Of a stretch of 64,000 nt of DNA, positions 52,889 to 63,725 are shown one piece after another. The stretch is from Xiheicaenibacterium sp046351325 (GTDB lineage Bacteria; Myxococcota_A; Polyangia; Polyangiales; Polyangiaceae), in the NCBI GenBank assembly GCA_046351325.1, contig JAXLYR010000006.1, positions 1 to 64,000 on the forward strand, written 5' to 3'. The translations under genes were made by a program, and so were the position numbers. How positions within the stretch are numbered: the stretch's first letter is position 1; the number at the start of each line of letters is the position of its first letter. The notes under the pieces are model-generated. The model was not told the origin of the DNA. It ran no database searches and saw nothing but the letters and a program-made list of their open reading frames with translations.

Positions 52889-53812
52889 ATGCTCCGTCGC
52901 GCCGGCCTCGCCTGCCTCCTCGTTGTCCTGACGGCTTGCGCTCCGCAGCCCAAGCCGAGCGAGGCTCCGTCGCACGAACAGCACGCGGCGCCCGACGCGA
53001 CGCCGAGCGCCACGACCCCGGCGCTGCGAGCCTCGAGCAGCGCGACAGAAGCGACCGCGCCCTCGCCCCCGAAGGTCAGCGTCTTCTTCGTCGGCAATGC
53101 GCACGTGGACGAGGCCGACCTCCGCGCCGTGATGAAGGCGACGGATCCGGCCTCGGTCGCGATCAACGGGCTCGACGTCCTGCTCGAGCGAGACGTGCTC
53201 TACATCTCGAGCCTCTACATGGACCGCGGGTTCATCGACGTGACGGTCGACGCGCCGAACATCCTCCCCGAGGAGCGCGGCGAGACGCAGGTTCGCGTCA
53301 CGATCCACGAGGGGATCGCCTACAAACTCGGCAAGGTCGACCTCGTCGAGCGCGACGATCAAGACAAGGAGATCACACCGCTCGAGACCAAGAAGGCCCT
53401 GCTCGCGAGGCTCACGATCAAGTCCCCCGAGGTCTTCTCGAGGACCAAGTTCGGAGAGTTCGCGAGACAGATCCACGACCTCTACTCGGACGCCGGCTAC
53501 GCGGCGGTCGAGGTCCTGCCGAGCTTGGAGCAGAAGCGGAAGAGCGCGACCGTCGACGTCGAGGTGCTCATTCGACGTCACCAGATTTGGTACTTCGACA
53601 CGGTGAACGTGGTCGGCAACGTCAACGTCCCGGCAGCGACCATCCTCGGCTCGATCACCGTCGTCCCCGGCAACCGCTTCAGCCTCTCGGCCATCGAGGA
53701 GTCGAAGCGTCGGCTCGAGGCCACGGGGCAATTCAGCCGCGTCGACGTCGCGATGGAGAGGGGAGCTCGTCCGAACCTGATGAAGCTCAACATCGAGGTC
53801 ACCGAGCGTTGA
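52889..53812 (+). CDS. POTRA-domain lipoprotein without a barrel
   Basis: 307 aa from the ATG at 52889. The signal ends CLLVVLTAC and a Pro/Ala/Ser linker follows. Two or three POTRA-like repeats are visible: VSVFFVGNAHVDEADLRAVM, YISSLYMDRGFIDVTVDAP, LYSDAGYAAVEVLPSLEQ, VNVVGNVNVPAATILGSI, FSLSAIEESKRRLEATGQFS. BamA/TpsB proteins have the same repeats followed by a beta barrel. Here the gene stops right after the POTRA region, so it is a free POTRA lipoprotein, perhaps a partner of an outer-membrane assembly machine. Confidence 0.75.
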   Translation: MLRRAGLACLLVVLTACAPQPKPSEAPSHEQHAAPDATPSATTPALRASSSATEATAPSPPKVSVFFVGNAHVDEADLRAVMKATDPASVAINGLDVLLERDVLYISSLYMDRGFIDVTVDAPNILPEERGETQVRVTIHEGIAYKLGKVDLVERDDQDKEITPLETKKALLARLTIKSPEVFSRTKFGEFARQIHDLYSDAGYAAVEVLPSLEQKRKSATVDVEVLIRRHQIWYFDTVNVVGNVNVPAATILGSITVVPGNRFSLSAIEESKRRLEATGQFSRVDVAMERGARPNLMKLNIEVTER

Positions 53813-53992
53813 CCACGAGCGCGCTCGCAACCCGAGCGCAACGTTGCGGTTGCACCGGGTCACGGTTGAACTTCTTGCTTCGCGCTCCCCGAAGCCTCGG
53901 GAACGGCTGTGCGAAGTCGACGGAGCGCGCTAGGTTCAAGGCGCTGTCGCCGACGCCGCTGGGGCGCGTCCGAGCGAGGAGAGCTTCCCACG

Positions 53993-54547
53993 ATGACCGC
54001 CAGTTGGACGCTGTGGAACATGGGCGAGACCATCGTGCTGCGGCACGTCGTCGGCGCGAGCCGCGGCTCGCGGAACCGGCTCGCGTCTCGCTCCGAGCTC
54101 GAGGCTTGGCTCGGCGGGCCGGAGCGCAGGCAACTCCTCGTCGAGATCGGGCGCGCCGTCCGCGCGCTCGATCCGACGCACACGCGCAGCCAGGAGCTCG
54201 TCGCCGAGATCCACGCAGCGATCGAGCGCGGCGAGCTCGAGGTCGAGCGTCGACCGGCAGCTCGGCATGTGGGCGTGGGCGCGCCCGTCCCCGAGCCCGA
54301 GTTCGCGATGCCGAGTCGGCGTCGCGATCGCGAAGAGGAGAAGACCTGGATCGCGATCCGCCTCGTCGACGACGCGGACCCGCCGAAGCCAGTGCCGTTT
54401 CGGCGCTACATCATCGAGCTCCCCGACGGCTCGACGCACGAGGGGAACCTCGATGGAAACGGGATGGCGCGCGTCAGCGGGATCGATCCGGGCAAGTGCC
54501 GGGTGACCTTCCCCGATCTCGATCCGAAGAGCTGGGCGCGCGCCTGA
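53993..54547 (+). CDS. Small protein with T6SS-like C-terminal domain
   Basis: 184 aa from the ATG at 53993 (AGGAG upstream). The N-terminal half is helical (RLASRSELEAWLGGPERRQL) and the C-terminal half reads PFRRYIIELPDGSTHEGNLD then ARVSGIDPGKCRVTFPDLDP. That last pattern (YxIxLPDGS...GxLDxxGxARxxGIxPGxCxVxFPxLD) is common in proteins encoded near vgrG and related T6SS or phage-tail genes. There is no other T6SS gene within 40 kb, so this may be an orphan adaptor. Confidence 0.5.
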   Translation: MTASWTLWNMGETIVLRHVVGASRGSRNRLASRSELEAWLGGPERRQLLVEIGRAVRALDPTHTRSQELVAEIHAAIERGELEVERRPAARHVGVGAPVPEPEFAMPSRRRDREEEKTWIAIRLVDDADPPKPVPFRRYIIELPDGSTHEGNLDGNGMARVSGIDPGKCRVTFPDLDPKSWARA

Positions 54548-54567
54548 GTCGGTCCGTGGATTCGGGA

Positions 54568-56076
54568 CTAGTGCATCGCCAAGCCGCGCACCTCCACCTC
54601 GACGGCGCGCTTCGGCGCTGACCGCAAGAAGGACCGGATGGTCTCGTGCACGTCGCGGTGCACGCTCGTCGCGCCCTCGGCGTCGACGACGACCCGAGCC
54701 TCGGGTGGGATCGCGTCGAGCGCCGCTTGCACATCGGCGCGCGCGAAGAACGGCACGTCGCGCACGAGCTTCACGATGATGCGACCCTCCTCGCGGACGA
54801 CCTCGACGGCGCGACCGAACGCGCGGCGCACCGCGAGCGCGAGCGCGACCGCGACGCCGATGCCCACGCCCTTCAGGAGATCGAGCGCGACGACCCCGAT
54901 GAGCGTCGCGGCGAACGGGATGTAGTGCTCGGGCCCAGCCTTGTGCGCGGCGCGTAGGACGGCCGGCCCAGCGAGCTTGTAGCCCGTGACGATGAGGATG
55001 GCCGCGAGGCACGCGAGCGGGATCCGCTCGAGCGCCGGCGCCAACGCGACGACCGTGAGCACGATGAGCGCGCCGTGGAAGAGCGACGCGACGCGCGTCT
55101 TCGCCCCGGCTTGGAGCGCGGTCGAGCTGCGGATGACGACCGAGGTGATGGGCAGGCCGCCGAGCAACCCCGACACCGCGTTGCCCACGCCTTGCGCGAC
55201 GAGCTCGCGGTTCATCGGGCTCCTGCGACCTTGTGGATCGAGCCGATCCATCGCCTCGACGTTGAGGAGCGACTCGATGCTCGCGACGACCGCGAGCGTC
55301 GCGGCGACGCCCCAGACGTCGAAGCGCAGGAGCGCCGAGGGAGAGGGCAGCGCAAGCGAGCTCGCCCACGCGCCCGCGTCCGGGATGTTCACGAGGTGCT
55401 CGCGCGCGAGGCTCTGCGAGGGCAGGACCACGCGAAGGAGCTCGTGCGCGCCCAAGCCCGCTACGACCGCGACGAGCGGCGCCGGGACGAGCGAGCCGCC
55501 GCGACGCTTCGAGAAGCGCTCCCACCCGAGGAGCGCCGCGAGCGCCGCGCCCGCGGACACGATCGCGCCGGGCTCGACCGCGGACGCGAGCGCGCTCGGC
55601 GTGAAGCGTTGCGACGCGTTGTCCTCGACGGAGAACGCGTCCTTGTCGAAGCCGACGAAGTGCGGCAGCTGCTTGAGGATCAAGAGGACGCCGATGGCCG
55701 CGAGCATCCCTGCGACGACGCCGCTCGGAAACCACGCGGAGAGCCTGCCGAGCCGCGCGAGCCCCATCGCGATCTGCATGACGCCCGCGAGCACCACCGC
55801 GACCGCGAAGGCCTCGAAGCTGCCGAGCGCCGTGATGCCGGCGAGCACGATCGCCGCGAGCCCCGCAGCCGGACCGCAGACGCTGAGCTCGGAGCGGCTG
55901 ACGAGCGGTACGACGAGCCCACCGACCATCCCGGCGACGAGGCCCGCGACGAGCGGAGCGCCCGACGCGAGCGCGATGCCGAGGCAGAGCGGCACCGCGA
56001 CGAGGAAGACGACGAGCCCTGCGGGCAGATCGAAGCGCAGGTTTCGAAGCATCGAAGGAAGTCCCTTTTCAGTCAT
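54568..56076 (-). CDS. SulP-family anion transporter
   Basis: 502 aa with 10-12 TM helices. Family features are LPAGLVVFLVAVPLCLGIAL near the N-terminus, GPAAGLAAIVLAGI, SIESLLNVEAMDRLD and GNAVSGLLGGLPITSVVIRS (anion site region), then a C-terminal STAS domain (about residues 430-502: ADVQAALDAIPPEARVVVDA). SulP proteins move sulfate, bicarbonate or other anions. It follows the beta-carbonic anhydrase gene by 8 bp on the same strand, which points to bicarbonate transport. Confidence 0.85.
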   Translation of the reverse strand: MTEKGLPSMLRNLRFDLPAGLVVFLVAVPLCLGIALASGAPLVAGLVAGMVGGLVVPLVSRSELSVCGPAAGLAAIVLAGITALGSFEAFAVAVVLAGVMQIAMGLARLGRLSAWFPSGVVAGMLAAIGVLLILKQLPHFVGFDKDAFSVEDNASQRFTPSALASAVEPGAIVSAGAALAALLGWERFSKRRGGSLVPAPLVAVVAGLGAHELLRVVLPSQSLAREHLVNIPDAGAWASSLALPSPSALLRFDVWGVAATLAVVASIESLLNVEAMDRLDPQGRRSPMNRELVAQGVGNAVSGLLGGLPITSVVIRSSTALQAGAKTRVASLFHGALIVLTVVALAPALERIPLACLAAILIVTGYKLAGPAVLRAAHKAGPEHYIPFAATLIGVVALDLLKGVGIGVAVALALAVRRAFGRAVEVVREEGRIIVKLVRDVPFFARADVQAALDAIPPEARVVVDAEGATSVHRDVHETIRSFLRSAPKRAVEVEVRGLAMH

Positions 56077-56084
56077 CGCGGACC

Positions 56085-56753
56085 TCAGATCCCGACCAGG
56101 GCGCGCATGGGCCGGACCACGCCGCGGGTCCGCGCTTCGCGATCGATGCGGACGAACTGACCTTCTTCGGTGTCGAACTGGAAGACCTCGGTGCTGTCCA
56201 TCCGATAGACCCAGCCGTGCAAGGTCAGCTCGCTGCGCGCGAGCCGCGCGCGGATCGCCGGATGGGTGCGGAGGTTCTCGAGTTGGGAGAGGACGTTCTC
56301 CTCGACGAGCACCGTCGCGAGGGCCTCGCCGGTGAGGTGCTTGTAGTTGTCAGCGACGTGTCGGCGCGTGGCCTCCGCGTGCTGGAGCCACGTCGCGACC
56401 GCGGGCGAGTCGCTGAGCACGCCAGGCGCGAGCAGCGCCTTCATCGCGCCGCACTGCGTGTGCCCGCACACGACGACGTGCTGAACCCCGAGGTGTTGAA
56501 CCGCGAACTCGATCGTCGCGGCCTCACCCGAGGATTGAGGCGAATAGGCGGGCACGAGGTTGCCGGCGTTGCGCAGGATGAAGAGCTCGCCGGGCTCGGT
56601 CTGCGTGAGGAGGTTCGGGTTGATGCGACTGTCGCTGCAGGTGATGAAGAGGGTCTCCGGGCGCTGGCCCCTCGCGAGCTCGCCGAAGAAATCGGCGCGT
56701 GCGGGGAAGACCTCGGAGCGGAACTTGTGCAGACCATCGATAAGCTTTTGCAT
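56085..56753 (-). CDS. Beta-class carbonic anhydrase
   Basis: 222 aa from the ATG at 56753, with CGGAGAG upstream. The zinc ligands and catalytic dyad are CSDSR (Cys, Asp, Arg) and VVVCGHTQCGAMKA (His, Cys); ILRNAGNLVPAY and YKHLTGEALATVLVEENVLS also match the family. It interconverts CO2 and bicarbonate in the cytoplasm. Its 8-bp distance to the SulP gene suggests that the pair imports and uses bicarbonate. Confidence 0.93.
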   Translation of the reverse strand: MQKLIDGLHKFRSEVFPARADFFGELARGQRPETLFITCSDSRINPNLLTQTEPGELFILRNAGNLVPAYSPQSSGEAATIEFAVQHLGVQHVVVCGHTQCGAMKALLAPGVLSDSPAVATWLQHAEATRRHVADNYKHLTGEALATVLVEENVLSQLENLRTHPAIRARLARSELTLHGWVYRMDSTEVFQFDTEEGQFVRIDREARTRGVVRPMRALVGI

Positions 56754-56842
56754 GGAAAAACTCTCCGTTCGCGAGCGCGTCGGCGCTCGTCGGGCATCGT
56801 CCTCTGGGGGGTGGAGACGGCGCGGCGGTGAGCCGCGTGGCC

Positions 56843-57220
56843 TCAACAGAGGACGCGCAGGCGAGTCTTCAGCTGCGATGGAACGTGAGCGGTCGCCGCG
56901 AGCGGCGCGCGTGGTCGCGCGCTCCGATCGACGCGCGGCCTAGCGACGAGCCGCGCACGCTGCTCGGGGATCGGGATGAGCGTGGCGCGCGCGTGGCGCT
57001 TGGGCGCGGGCGCGGCCTCGTGCTCTTCGACGACCTCTTCGACCTCGGAGGGCGCTGCGACCGCCGCGCTGTTCGCGGGCGCCAGCAGGGCCGCTGCGGT
57101 GAGCGGAGCACCCGAGAGCAACAGCGCGAGCAGGACTGAGAGCGCGAGCGCCGCCCGAGCGAAGAACCCCCGCAAGGAGGGCGCTCTCGGAGCTCTCGCC
57201 TCGGCCTTCGCCTTCAGCAT
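56843..57220 (-). CDS. Small exported or anchored protein of unknown function
   Basis: 125 aa from the ATG at 57220. A TM or signal helix (AALALSVLLALLLSGAPLTA) near residues 25-50 is followed by an acidic stretch (EVEEVVEEHEAA), then a basic Arg-rich tail. It may be a membrane-anchored regulator or chaperone. No family was recognised. It is located between the carbonic anhydrase start and the NtrC regulator stop, with short gaps on both sides. Confidence 0.45.
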   Translation of the reverse strand: MLKAKAEARAPRAPSLRGFFARAALALSVLLALLLSGAPLTAAALLAPANSAAVAAPSEVEEVVEEHEAAPAPKRHARATLIPIPEQRARLVARPRVDRSARPRAPLAATAHVPSQLKTRLRVLC

Positions 57221-57305
57221 CGCGCCCACCTAACCGATGAGGCCCGATTCTCTTCCCGGATCGCGAAAGATTTGCCGGGCCGCGAGGTTACGAGCGCGCG
57301 ACGCC

Positions 57306-58636
<1,331 letters not shown>

Positions 58637-58640
<4 letters not shown>

Positions 58641-60511
58641 CGGGCTTTGCCTTGAAGCTTGCCTTGGAGGGGGAGCTCGAGAACGAAGAGGGTCCCGCGG
58701 GTCACCGACGCGAGCGTCAGCGTTCCACCGTGATCTTTCGCGATGTCGAGCGCGAGCGCGAGCCCGAGCCCGGTGCCGTGGGAGCGACCGGTCACGAAAG
58801 GCTCGAAGACGTGCGCGGCGATCTCCTTCGGGACGCCGGGGCCATCGTCCGCGACCTCGAGCCGCAGGGCGCGTGGCGTTCTGCGCGTCCGGAGCGTGAC
58901 CGTCGCGTGCTCGCGCTCCGCCGTCGCTTCGATCGCGTTCTCGAGCAGGTTGATCACCGCGCGCTCGAGGTGCTCGTCGGCCATCTCGATCTCGGGGTGG
59001 TTCGCGTCGAGATCGAGCTCCATCGTGAGGCCGCGTCGCTCTCGGTGCCGCACGGCCTCGAACGCGCGCCTCGCGACGACGTCGAGGCTCTGCACGGTCC
59101 GCTCGACGGGCGCACGCGCGTGCCCCTTCAGCTGCGCGACGATGTTGGTGATGCGGCGTGAGGCCGCGCCCATCTCCGCGAGCGCGGCTCGCGCGTCCGC
59201 GGCGGCCTGCGCTGGAGCGAGGTCGCCGTGGGCGGGATCCTCGAGGGCGTCCACGTAGCGCTCGACGAGGGGCACGTTGAACGTGACGACGTTGTTCGGG
59301 TTGTTCACCTCGTGAGCGACGTTCGCGGCGAGCTTGCCCAGCGTCGTCAAGCGCTCGGCCCGCGCGAGGTGCTGCGCGACGCGTGCCTGCTCGACCTCGA
59401 GCGTGCGCAGCCGCATGACGATGGCCACCGAGAACGACGCGAGCTCGAGCGCGGAGCCGAGCTGGAAGAGATGCGGCGGCCTCGCCGGGAACGACGCGGG
59501 CACGATGGGAGCGGCCAGCGCCAGCGCGCCGAGCGCGTAGAAGCCGAAGCCGACGAGGTAAGGGCCGGCCTGGCGCTGACCTCCGCGCAGCGCGAGCGCG
59601 CCGGCGGACAAGGTCACGAGCGGCAAGGACAGGCCGATCCATCGAGCAGCGCCGTATTCGGCGACCCCGAGCACGCCGAGCGCGAGGATCGCGCTCGTGA
59701 CAATCATGTAACCAACCAGAACCCGATCGAGCCGTGGCAGCGAGCGCCTCGTGTCGAAGAGGTCGCGCGTGAACGCGACGACGAGCACCACGCTCGCGAG
59801 GAGCGTCACGACCTCGGCGCGCACCGAGGCGTGCGCCGACGTCGGCGCGAGGCCGAGCATCGAAGCGGCGCCCGAGCGGATCGAGAAGTACGCGAGGTTC
59901 GCGGCGACGAGCACGGCGTAGGTCGCGTGAGCGCGGCCGCGCAGGGCGAGGACCGCGTTCCACACGAGCGCGAGGAGCGCCGCGCCCGCGTAGAGACCCT
60001 GGCGAAAGAGGAGGCCGCCGCGCGCCTGCACGTGCCCGGGCAACGTCGCGATCTCGAGCTGGTCCGGCGCGCGCGACATCGTCTCGAGGCGGACGAGGAC
60101 CGTGGAGCGCCCCGCCTCGAGCGAGAGAGGCACGAGGCCGTCGCGCGGGATCGGCGCGCTCCGCCACGCGGGCGCGCTCGCGTCGGAGCCCTGGCGAACG
60201 ACGTACACGACGCCCGGGTCGTAGGGTGGCGACACGCTCAGGTAGAGCGGGCGGCTCGCGTCCTCGACGTCGACCTCGACGCGCAGCCAAACCGGGCCTG
60301 GCGCCGGGCGCGAGGGCCTGTCGAAATCGAGGCGCGCGATCTCGTCGGGCTCGAGCGAAGGGTCGAGATCGGCCCGCGCGCGGAGCGCACCCCAAATCGA
60401 GAAGCGCTCGTGCGCGCCGTCGATGGTGACGACCGACGGAGGCGCGGCGCAGCCGGCGAGTGCGACCGCGAGAGCCAGCGGCGCGCCGCTCAGCACGACG
60501 CGCTCACGCAT
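58637..60511 (-). CDS. 7TM sensor histidine kinase, partner of the NtrC regulator
   Basis: 624 aa from the ATG at 60511; earlier ATGs overlap the beta-lactamase. The N-terminus may be a lipoprotein-type signal (LALAVALAGC). An extracellular DISM-like beta domain (about 45-185) is followed by seven TM helices (about 190-385) and a cytoplasmic kinase with AANVAHEVNNPNNVVTFN (His), NLLENAIEA (N box), DDGPGVP and GTGLGLALALDIAKDHGG. This is the 7TMR-DISM kinase family. It overlaps the regulator gene by 4 bp, so the pair is translated together. Confidence 0.9.
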
Positions 60512-61596
60512 TCCGGAGGTGCACTGCGATCTCATAGGCCGTGAGCGCCGCCGCCCCGGCCTCATGGGTGTTCGTCGTCACCGCTGTCACCGCGCCCGTC
60601 TCGGGGTCGAAGAACGCCGCCGCATCGTATCCGAGGGCGGTGCCGCGGTGACCGACGAGGACCGTCCCTTGGACCTCGAACCGCTGCAGCGCGAGGGCGA
60701 TGCTCGTGCCCTCGGGGTTACCGTCCAACATGGTGGGATCGAGCGGGTGAAAGCGCGCGCACATCGCGTCGACGGTCGACGTATGCGCGAAGAGTGAGCC
60801 GCGGAGGAGAGCCTCGGCGAAGATCGCGAGCTCTCGCGCGGTCGTCGCGAGCGCGCCGACCCCCCACCCGACCGAAGGATCCACGAGCCCCGTGACCGAC
60901 TGGAGCTCGCCGTCGTCGTCCTTCTTGAAGCCCTCTACCACAGCCCCCGGCGCGAACCCGGTGACGTCGTCGGTGAGCGTTAGACCGAGCGGGCTGGTGA
61001 TGCGCGTGCGCAGGTCTTCTCCTCCACGAGCGACCGGTCACCGCCTCGATCGCGAGCGCGAGCACCGTGAAGTTGGTGTTCGCGTAGCGGCTGAACGCGG
61101 CGCGCCGCGGTCCGATCGGGCCGAGCTCCACGGCGCGCGCGACGAGCTCTTCGGGCGACCATGCGCGACGGAGCTCGTCGGGGGTGAGGCTCGAGAGGTA
61201 CTCGTTGAGGCCGCTCCGATGCTCGAGCAGGTCGCGGAGCGTGATCTTGTCGGCGTCGGGCACGCCCACGAAATCAGCGGCCTTCTCGTCGAGCGAGAGC
61301 GCACCCTCTTCGACGAGCTGCATGACCATCGTGGCCGTGTAGAGCTTGGTCACGCTGCCGACGATCTGCGCCGAGCTCGCTGCGTCGTACGGCTTGCCCC
61401 CGGGCGCGACGAGCCCGGCGGACGACTCGAGGACGCGGCCGTCCTTCTCACGGATCGCGACGCCGAGCCCCATGAGCCCGCGTTTTTCGATCGTGCTCGT
61501 CGTGAAGTCGTCGAGCTCGGACTGCTCTCCGTCGCCCGAGACACAACTCACCAGCGCGAGCCCGGCCACCGAACCAAGGAATCCTCTGCGAAGCAT
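60504..61596 (-). pseudogene. Serine beta-lactamase-family protein, frameshifted
   Basis: The ATG at 61596 has a strong ribosome site (GAGAGGAG) and opens a signal-like MLRRGFLGSVAGLALVSC. The catalytic region has IVGSVTKLYTATM (SxxK), FSRYANTNFTVLAL (YxN) and VLVGHRGTALGY (HxG). Between the last two, near 61028 and 61016, two single-base changes break the frame: TGRS runs on out of frame while LVEEK and then RITSPLGL continue in the others. The family includes beta-lactamases, esterases and D-aminopeptidases. As sequenced it cannot give the full enzyme. The end overlaps the kinase start by 8 bp. Confidence 0.8.
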
Positions 61597-61691
61597 GCTG
61601 TCTCCTCTCGCCGCGTTGGCGGCAGAGGAGCGATGGCAGGGGTCGTGCCGGCGGTGTTTGCCTGCGTTTTCGCAAGCGCGAGATGCGCGGA

Positions 61692-62441
61692 CTAGAACGA
61701 ACCGTTCGACTCGAACTCGTCCGCTCGAACAAATTGTTCCGGGGGCTCGGTTCGCCCCCCGCGCTGCGCGCTCTCGAGCCGTCCGCGATGAGCCTTCACG
61801 GTGAGCAGCACCTGGTGCAGCGACTCTTCGATGGCCTCGGTCGGACCGAGGCTCGAGACGTTCGCCCTCGACCGGACGCGAACCCGAGCATCGAGCTCGC
61901 GCGCGAGCTGCAACATCGCGAGGAGCCCACCCTGCGCGCTCTCGGTGGAGGGTGAATCGAGCGTCGCGCCGAGGACGCGCCCCTGGCCGATCCAGAGCGT
62001 GCCGCTCCCCTCGCGCCGCTCGACGTCGAACACCCAGCTCTGGTTCGTGAGCGCCGCCACCGTGACGACGAAGTCGAGCGTCAGCCGCGCGCCACGCCCC
62101 GAGGAGACCTCGGCGAGCAGCCGCGCGAGGTCGACGGGCTTCGACCACACGACGCCGGCGACCGGCTGGATCGGAGACACGTACGCGCTGACGACGTGGA
62201 CGAGCGGATTCGACGGCGCTCCACAGAGCTCGGCCAAGAGAGAGATGCCCGAGCGCCCCGGCATCTCGACGTCCACGACGATCACGTGGAAGCCCCCGAC
62301 CGCGTGCGCTCGTCGCAGCCTCTCGAGCGCCTCTTCGCAGTCGTGCGCGACGTCGACCTCACAGCCGCGCGAGCGGAGCAGCGTCGCGAGCGTCTGCGCG
62401 AACAGCGGCTCGTCGTCGACGAGCAGGACCCGAACCGTCAC
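61692..62441 (-). CDS. Receiver - DUF4388 protein
   Basis: 249 aa, starting at a GTG with a GTGA overlap to the gene upstream. The receiver has RVLLVDDEPLFAQTLATLLR, VIVVDVEMPGRSG (phospho-Asp) and VVWSKP (switch Lys). The C-terminal DUF4388/PATAN domain reads EGSGTLWIGQGRVLGATLDS and GGLLAMLQLARELDA. Such proteins are common in delta-proteobacterial regulation of small GTPases and polarity. The last 20 residues (ESAQRGGRTEPPEQF) are encoded by the 38-bp repeat at 61734-61771. Confidence 0.8.
   Translation of the reverse strand: MTVRVLLVDDEPLFAQTLATLLRSRGCEVDVAHDCEEALERLRRAHAVGGFHVIVVDVEMPGRSGISLLAELCGAPSNPLVHVVSAYVSPIQPVAGVVWSKPVDLARLLAEVSSGRGARLTLDFVVTVAALTNQSWVFDVERREGSGTLWIGQGRVLGATLDSPSTESAQGGLLAMLQLARELDARVRVRSRANVSSLGPTEAIEESLHQVLLTVKAHRGRLESAQRGGRTEPPEQFVRADEFESNGSF
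61734..61771 (-). repeat. 38-bp repeat encoding the end of the receiver-DUF4388 protein
   Basis: The reverse complement matches 49406-49443 at 36 of 38 positions and contains a CGAACC core between GGGGGG and CCCC runs. At this locus it encodes SAQRGGRTEPPEQ, near the C-terminus of the regulator. Confidence 0.78.
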
Positions 62442-63682
62442 TCGAGCCTCTCGCTCGATGACGCTGCGCCCTCGGCGCGCGGCGGGCTGACGCGCGAGAC
62501 CACGATGCGCGCCATCGCGGGGCTCAAGCGTGCGGAGTCGAAGCGCACGACGAACACCAAGCCACCGAGCAGCGGCGCGGCGCGCACCAAGAAGGCTTTG
62601 TCGTGGGCGGTCGCGAGGATCTCCTCCGCGCCTTCACCCATCGCGGTGAAGGCCCGCGCCATCTCCCACACGATCGTCATCTCGGAGCTCGCGAAGCCCA
62701 GGCTCCCGACGACGCGCCCCATCTTCGGGTCGACGAGCGCGCTGCCGAGCACGTGCTCGATCGCGCGGACCCGCTCGAGCCAGGCCTCGACGCTGCGGTC
62801 ACCCACCGAGGGGATCTCCACCGCGGGCAGGTCCTGCAACGTGCTCACCCTCGAGAGAGAGCGCGCTCGCAACCCGAGCTCCGGTCCGCTGAACGAGACG
62901 CGCGCCGCGCTCGAGCTCGCGCGGTGGTCGGCGACGAAGGCCGCGGACGCGCTCGGCCAACCGAGCACGATCGCGAGCTCCTCCGCGAGATGTTGACGCA
63001 AGGCCTCGCGGAGCGCGGCGGGCTCGACGAGCCCCCAAGACACGACCACGTCGGCGAAATGCTGGCGCGTGCGGCGGCTCTCTTCCAGGAGATCGCGCAC
63101 GCCCTCCTCGTCGATGTTCGCGCCCGCGCGCGAGAGCAGCTGCCGCACCGACGCCGCTCGCTGCGAGCGGTGGACCCAGACGATGCGGCCCTGCTCGACG
63201 TGCACGCGCGCCGACTCGTCCCCGCTCGCGACGATGACCTCACCGCTGCGCTCGGCGGCGAGGGCCTGGGCGAGCACGTCGACCGGGCTCGTACGCGAGC
63301 GACTGAGCGCGCGCGCCGCGATCCGCAGGCGGCTGCGGAGATCGTCGACGCGCAGCGGACGCGCGAGCACCTCGTCGACGCCCGCGATCGGCTCACCGCG
63401 CTCGCTCGGCCCGGCCAAGAGGATGACGTGAACCGTGTCGGGGAACGCGAGCGCCTTCACGAGGGCCGACCGATCGATGATCGCGATGATGGGCCCGCCC
63501 GCGACGTCCACGAACAGGCGCGCGGCATCGAGCGCCTCGACCGACTCGAGGCGGGACACACCCTCCGCGTGCACGGCCGACGTCACGAGCGACAGCGTCG
63601 CGATGTCGAGGCCGACCGTGAGGACGCTCACCGGTAGGACGCGGACGCTCTCTGGGCTCGTCGGCTCTTTGGTTACATTCAT
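62438..63682 (-). CDS. Receiver-like, DUF4388 and roadblock-like regulator
   Basis: 414 aa. The N-terminus has a receiver-like pattern without the phospho-Asp (GGPIIAIIDRSALVKALAFP), then DUF4388/PATAN (RSGEVIVASGDESARVHVEQ, GRIVWVHRSQ). The C-terminal quarter resembles a roadblock/LC7 domain (DPKMGRVVGSLGFASSEMTI, GGLVFVVRFDSARLSPAMAR). These domains regulate small GTPases such as MglA in motility and polarity. It overlaps the next gene by 4 bp and precedes a further roadblock gene upstream, forming a regulatory set. Confidence 0.7.
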   Translation of the reverse strand: MNVTKEPTSPESVRVLPVSVLTVGLDIATLSLVTSAVHAEGVSRLESVEALDAARLFVDVAGGPIIAIIDRSALVKALAFPDTVHVILLAGPSERGEPIAGVDEVLARPLRVDDLRSRLRIAARALSRSRTSPVDVLAQALAAERSGEVIVASGDESARVHVEQGRIVWVHRSQRAASVRQLLSRAGANIDEEGVRDLLEESRRTRQHFADVVVSWGLVEPAALREALRQHLAEELAIVLGWPSASAAFVADHRASSSAARVSFSGPELGLRARSLSRVSTLQDLPAVEIPSVGDRSVEAWLERVRAIEHVLGSALVDPKMGRVVGSLGFASSEMTIVWEMARAFTAMGEGAEEILATAHDKAFLVRAAPLLGGLVFVVRFDSARLSPAMARIVVSRVSPPRAEGAASSSERLE

Positions 63683-63725
63683 GTTACTCCGTGTCGACGA
63701 GGGGCCCCGCGCGCCAGTCAGCAGC

